NCBI GenBank assembly: GCA_038045445.1
Contig: JBBSYC010000015.1
Coordinates: forward strand, 1-33,172
Length of the DNA: 33,172 nt
Direction: 5' to 3'
DNA from: SICU01 sp038045445
Lineage (GTDB): Archaea > Nanobdellota > Nanobdellia > Pacearchaeales > GW2011-AR1
This document shows, piece after piece, positions 30,526 through 33,172 of the stretch. The notes beneath the pieces were generated by a model. That model searched no databases and was not told the DNA's origin. It worked only from the letters and a program-made list of their open reading frames with translations. The position numbers and the translations under genes were made by a program. Each line of letters begins with the position of its first letter. Within the stretch, counting starts at the first letter, position 1.

Positions 30526-31689
30526 ATGATTATTAAAAATGTTGATGCTAAGATAATCAAAGATTCTAGAAATTGTGAGACCATTGCTGTTTCTGTTAAT
30601 TCTTGCGAGGGGGCTTCGTCTCCGAATGGAAAATCAACTGGAGAATATGAGACTCCATCTTACTATAAGTCTCTTAGGTTTTGTGTGGATTTTCTTAATA
30701 AATTTAATTCTGAAATAGAAATAAATAAATTTGATGATTTGATTAAACTTGAAAAAGAAATTTGCAAGAAGCTTAAACTAAAGAATGCTAAACAATTTGG
30801 TGCTAATTCACTTTATGCTTTTGAATCTGCCGTTTTGAAAGCCCTTGCTCATGATAATAAAAAAGAACTGTTTGAAATTGTTAATTTAAAAGCTAAAAAA
30901 ATACCATTTCCTGTCGGAAATGTTATTGGTGGCGGGCTTCATAGTTCTGCTATATCTAAACATCCTGATTTTCAGGAGTTTCTTGTTATTCCTAAATCTG
31001 AAGATATTTTTAAAAATATTCAAGCAATGAAATTTATTTATGATTCTATTAAAAAAGAGTTAAAGGTTTTAAAAGTAAATGATGAAGGTGCTTTGCTTGT
31101 TGATTTAGATAATGAACAAGTTTTGACTGTTCTTAATAAGAATATAAAAGAAGCTGAAAAAAGATTTGGATTTGATATATCTGTTGGAATTGATTTTGCC
31201 TCTTCTGCTTTCTTCAAAAATGGAAAATACAATTATTCTATTGGAAATGTAGATTCAACAGAACAGCATAAAATAATGCTTTACTTAATTGATAAATATG
31301 ATTTATTTTATTTAGAAGACCCTTTTGAAGAACATGATTTCAAGAGTTTTGCTAAATTGAAGAAAAATCCAAAATGTTTGATTGTGGGTGATGATTTGAC
31401 TGCCACACAATATAATCGGGTTGTTGGAGCTATTAGAACTAAATCTATTAATGCAATGATAATTAAACCAAATCAGAATGGCTCGTTGCTTGAATTGAAA
31501 AGAATTTTTGATTTATGTAGAAAGAAAGGTATTGCGACTGTTTTGTCTCACAGGTCTGGTGAAACTCTTGATGATGCTCTTGCAGATTACGCTGTTGGCT
31601 TTGGAGCAGATTATATTAAATGCGGGGTTGCGACAAAATGGCGGGAAGTAAAACTTGATAGATTAGTTGAAATAGAGAAAATAATATGA
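30526..31689 (+). CDS. eno: Enolase (divergent)
   Basis: 387 residues from ATG 30526; a TATA element at 30497-30504 fits this start rather than the upstream in-frame ones. Enolase landmarks appear in order: DSRNCETIAV, GASSPNGKSTGEYE, GGGLHSS, DFQEFLVIP, NDEG, GIDFASSAFF, YLEDPFEEHD, VGDDLTATQ, IIKPNQNGSLLE, SHRSGETLDD and IKCG. The metal ligands (D, E, D) and both catalytic lysines are in place, so 2-phosphoglycerate to phosphoenolpyruvate activity is expected. It is shorter than typical enolases of about 420-430 residues and diverged at DSRGNPT. It overlaps the next gene by 4 nt. Confidence 0.9.
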   Translation: MIIKNVDAKIIKDSRNCETIAVSVNSCEGASSPNGKSTGEYETPSYYKSLRFCVDFLNKFNSEIEINKFDDLIKLEKEICKKLKLKNAKQFGANSLYAFESAVLKALAHDNKKELFEIVNLKAKKIPFPVGNVIGGGLHSSAISKHPDFQEFLVIPKSEDIFKNIQAMKFIYDSIKKELKVLKVNDEGALLVDLDNEQVLTVLNKNIKEAEKRFGFDISVGIDFASSAFFKNGKYNYSIGNVDSTEQHKIMLYLIDKYDLFYLEDPFEEHDFKSFAKLKKNPKCLIVGDDLTATQYNRVVGAIRTKSINAMIIKPNQNGSLLELKRIFDLCRKKGIATVLSHRSGETLDDALADYAVGFGADYIKCGVATKWREVKLDRLVEIEKII

Positions 31690-32186
31690 ACTTGATTGTT
31701 AAAATTATCATTTCAATTTTAGTAGCTTTATTGTTAATATTATTATTGGTTAGATTATTAAGTGCCAGACATTTTGATGATTTACATCCAAATATTCCTT
31801 GCGATGAAAAACTAATCAAAAAATCTGATATTTTATATGTTATTCCGATATTTGATAATATAAGTATTGCAGACAATCTTGGGTGGTGTGCGAAAATACT
31901 TTCTTACAATAAGACTCTTGCAATGCATGGAGTTTATCATAATTATAATGAGTTTCTTACATATAGAAGTGAAGCTTATCTCGAGAATGGAGCAGAGGAA
32001 TTCAGTAAGTGTTTTGGATTTTACCCCACTAGGTTTAAACCCCCTCAGGGAGCTATATCTCCAGATAATAAAAAAATGATTATCAAGGAATACGAATTAG
32101 ACACTTGGTTTATCAACCGATTTCATAAGTTAAAGCATTGCAATGACCAAGGCATGTTTCCTAATTGGATTAGTGATTTAATTTAG
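31686..32186 (+). CDS. Membrane-anchored polysaccharide deacetylase-like protein (DUF2334-like)
   Basis: 166 residues: one N-terminal membrane helix (about 4-26), then a short NodB-like domain. HGVYHNYNEF has the two histidines of the metal-binding motif, and GFYPTRFKPPQGAIS matches the family's later strand. The usual TFDD/DD motif is reduced to PIFDN, and the domain is shorter than most NodB domains, so it may be a minimal or inactive version. It overlaps enolase by 4 nt. Likely site: outer face of the membrane, on glycans. Confidence 0.65.
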   Translation: MNLIVKIIISILVALLLILLLVRLLSARHFDDLHPNIPCDEKLIKKSDILYVIPIFDNISIADNLGWCAKILSYNKTLAMHGVYHNYNEFLTYRSEAYLENGAEEFSKCFGFYPTRFKPPQGAISPDNKKMIIKEYELDTWFINRFHKLKHCNDQGMFPNWISDLI

Positions 32187-32255
32187 AATAAATGTTATAT
32201 ATTGTTTCCTTAAGTAGTAACTTAACTTTTTAAATTCTTATTTTTATTGAGGGTT

Positions 32256-32516
32256 ATGTCTAAACTTGAGAAGATTGTTGGAGGAGTTGTTCTTGGACTT
32301 GGGGCAATGGGCGCTGGAATGACCGCGGGATATGTTGTTGGAAATATTATGGAGTATATCCCTTTCATAAGGAACGCTATGCCGTGGTTAGCGGAGTACT
32401 CTGGATTTCAGGTAAATGGAAATACTAATGAAGACTCTCTTCAACTTGTTGGAGCTCTTTGTGGAGGATATTGGATGATGGATGCGTTAATAGGAAAAGA
32501 TAAATCTGAAGATTAA
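32256..32516 (+). CDS. Small membrane protein, unknown
   Basis: 86 residues from ATG 32256, chosen because a TATA-like TTTTAAATTC (32229-32238) is about 22 bp upstream. It has a glycine-rich hydrophobic segment (about residues 7-28, GGVVLGLGAMGAGMTAGYVVG) and a second weakly hydrophobic one near 68-80, so probably two helices. The family is not recognised. A structured element follows its stop. Confidence 0.55.
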   Translation: MSKLEKIVGGVVLGLGAMGAGMTAGYVVGNIMEYIPFIRNAMPWLAEYSGFQVNGNTNEDSLQLVGALCGGYWMMDALIGKDKSED

Positions 32517-32526
32517 TATTTATAGC

Positions 32527-32691
32527 CAAAGACATAATTAATTGAACAAGGGTTATGTCTTTGTCGTGACACCAAGAATAAGATTCTTGGATGCCATCAA
32601 GAATTTAAATGTCAGAATTCTTGAGGTAGTAAAGGCACAAACTTGTTCAATTTTCAGTGTCCTTTACTATATTCTTAGTTTGCTAAACTGA
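32527..32691. ncRNA. Candidate structured RNA with an 11-bp loop-loop interaction
   Basis: Five helices in 165 nt. P1: 32527-32537 with 32553-32563, 11 bp perfect. P2: 32572-32579 with 32583-32590, 8 bp. P3: 32597-32605 with 32616-32624, 9 bp, plus CC/GG past one bulge. P4: 32627-32638 with 32657-32669, 12 bp and one bulge. P5: 32675-32681 with 32685-32691. The P1 loop AATTGAACAAG (32540-32550) is the exact complement of the P4 loop CTTGTTCAATT (32642-32652). It lies between convergent genes, so the strand is open. No SRP, RNase P or tRNA signature was seen. Confidence 0.5.
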
Positions 32692-32756
32692 AAATGGACC
32701 TGTGCTTTGTGGTTTATGATTAAGGGGGAGACTACAATGAGATATTAAAAATAACT

Positions 32757-33041
32757 TCAGAATCTAAAGGTTAATTGTCCTGAATGCTCGATTTTGTAAC
32801 CCTTTTCTGCTAAAATAGCTCTTGCTCTTCCTAAATCTGTTGCTCTAACATAAAGACTTATTACGTCTGCCGAAGGATCTTGGATTTGTCTTTCTCCATC
32901 TCTAAATGGAATAAATTCAATCTCTCTGAGAGACACTAAAGCTCTACTAAATGCTTCTGATTGGTCTGAGGAATTCCAATTTATATGAACTAATGGTGCG
33001 TGTCCTGTTCTATACATATCTGTTTCTAAATTATTTTGCAT
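32757..33041 (-). CDS. Small soluble protein, unknown
   Basis: A 94-residue protein with alternating strands and helices (LYVRATDLGRARAILAEKGY near the C-terminus), perhaps an ACT- or ferredoxin-like small fold; this is only a fold guess. A TATA element at about 33065-33072 is 25-30 bp before ATG 33041. It converges on the structured element at 32527-32691. The remaining bases to the window end hold only this promoter and no further gene. Confidence 0.55.
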   Translation of the reverse strand: MQNNLETDMYRTGHAPLVHINWNSSDQSEAFSRALVSLREIEFIPFRDGERQIQDPSADVISLYVRATDLGRARAILAEKGYKIEHSGQLTFRF

Positions 33042-33172
33042 GGATTGTTTTATTTTCTTGCTATTTTATAAATATTGCTATTTGCGTTGTATAACTAATA
33101 AACACCGTTCTACATTCATGTAGTATCCCGAAATTATTGCACCCCTATCTTGAACGTTATTTCTATGTAATT

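Noticed and set aside
32527..32691. SRP RNA, RNase P RNA or tRNA
   Set aside because: Conserved cores of these RNAs (RNase P CR-I/CR-V, SRP helix 8 motifs, T-loop) are not visible on either strand.
1..33172. CRISPR array, integrase or transposase gene
   Set aside because: No regularly spaced repeats with unique spacers and no recombinase or DDE/HUH protein were found; the short repeats seen are operator- or hairpin-like.

Overview
The window looks archaeal. It encodes a proteasome alpha subunit, an SBDS homologue, the exosome proteins Rrp4, Rrp41 and Rrp42, RNA polymerase subunit Rpo6/RpoK and a divergent enolase. Most genes have an AT-rich TATA element about 25 bp before an ATG, which implies leaderless mRNAs. 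Low GC, many short unknown genes and small core genes suggest a DPANN lineage of the Pacearchaeota/Woesearchaeota type. That placement is inference.

Layout. (1) 46-4562: small membrane protein, a two-frame gene with a perfect A AAA AAG slippery heptamer, psmA, a disulfide operon (VKOR, thioredoxin-like, CcdA), an unknown gene and SBDS. (2) 4578-8163: unknown genes, one with a broken frame, and a tandem pair of small membrane paralogues. (3) 8379-23750: an accessory island in which surface-glycan genes (two GT-C membrane proteins, two GT4 enzymes, a flippase, a GT2) and a membrane-anchored surface protein alternate with toxin-antitoxin modules. Five modules are MNT nucleotidyltransferase/HEPN pairs, one with a wrecked toxin, and one is a RelE/wHTH pair. 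(4) 23917-27097: a sequon-rich secreted protein, three unknown genes and a gamma-glutamylcyclotransferase-like protein. (5) 27420-32516: rrp4-rrp41-rrp42-rpoK, a putative lipoprotein, enolase, a deacetylase-like protein and a small membrane protein. (6) 32527-32691: a strongly structured non-coding element whose two hairpin loops are complementary over 11 bp, between convergent genes.

How it fits together. In many archaea psmA, SBDS, rrp4, rrp41 and rrp42 form one proteasome/exosome superoperon. Here it is split into psmA / SBDS / rrp4-41-42, with about 23 kb of accessory DNA between SBDS and rrp4. The accessory genes look like a surface glycosylation system interleaved with addiction modules. 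The four wHTH-MNT genes each carry operator-like repeats at their start, in each case with a 20-21 bp period, suggesting a shared mode of autoregulation. No transposase, integrase, CRISPR array, rRNA or tRNA was recognised.
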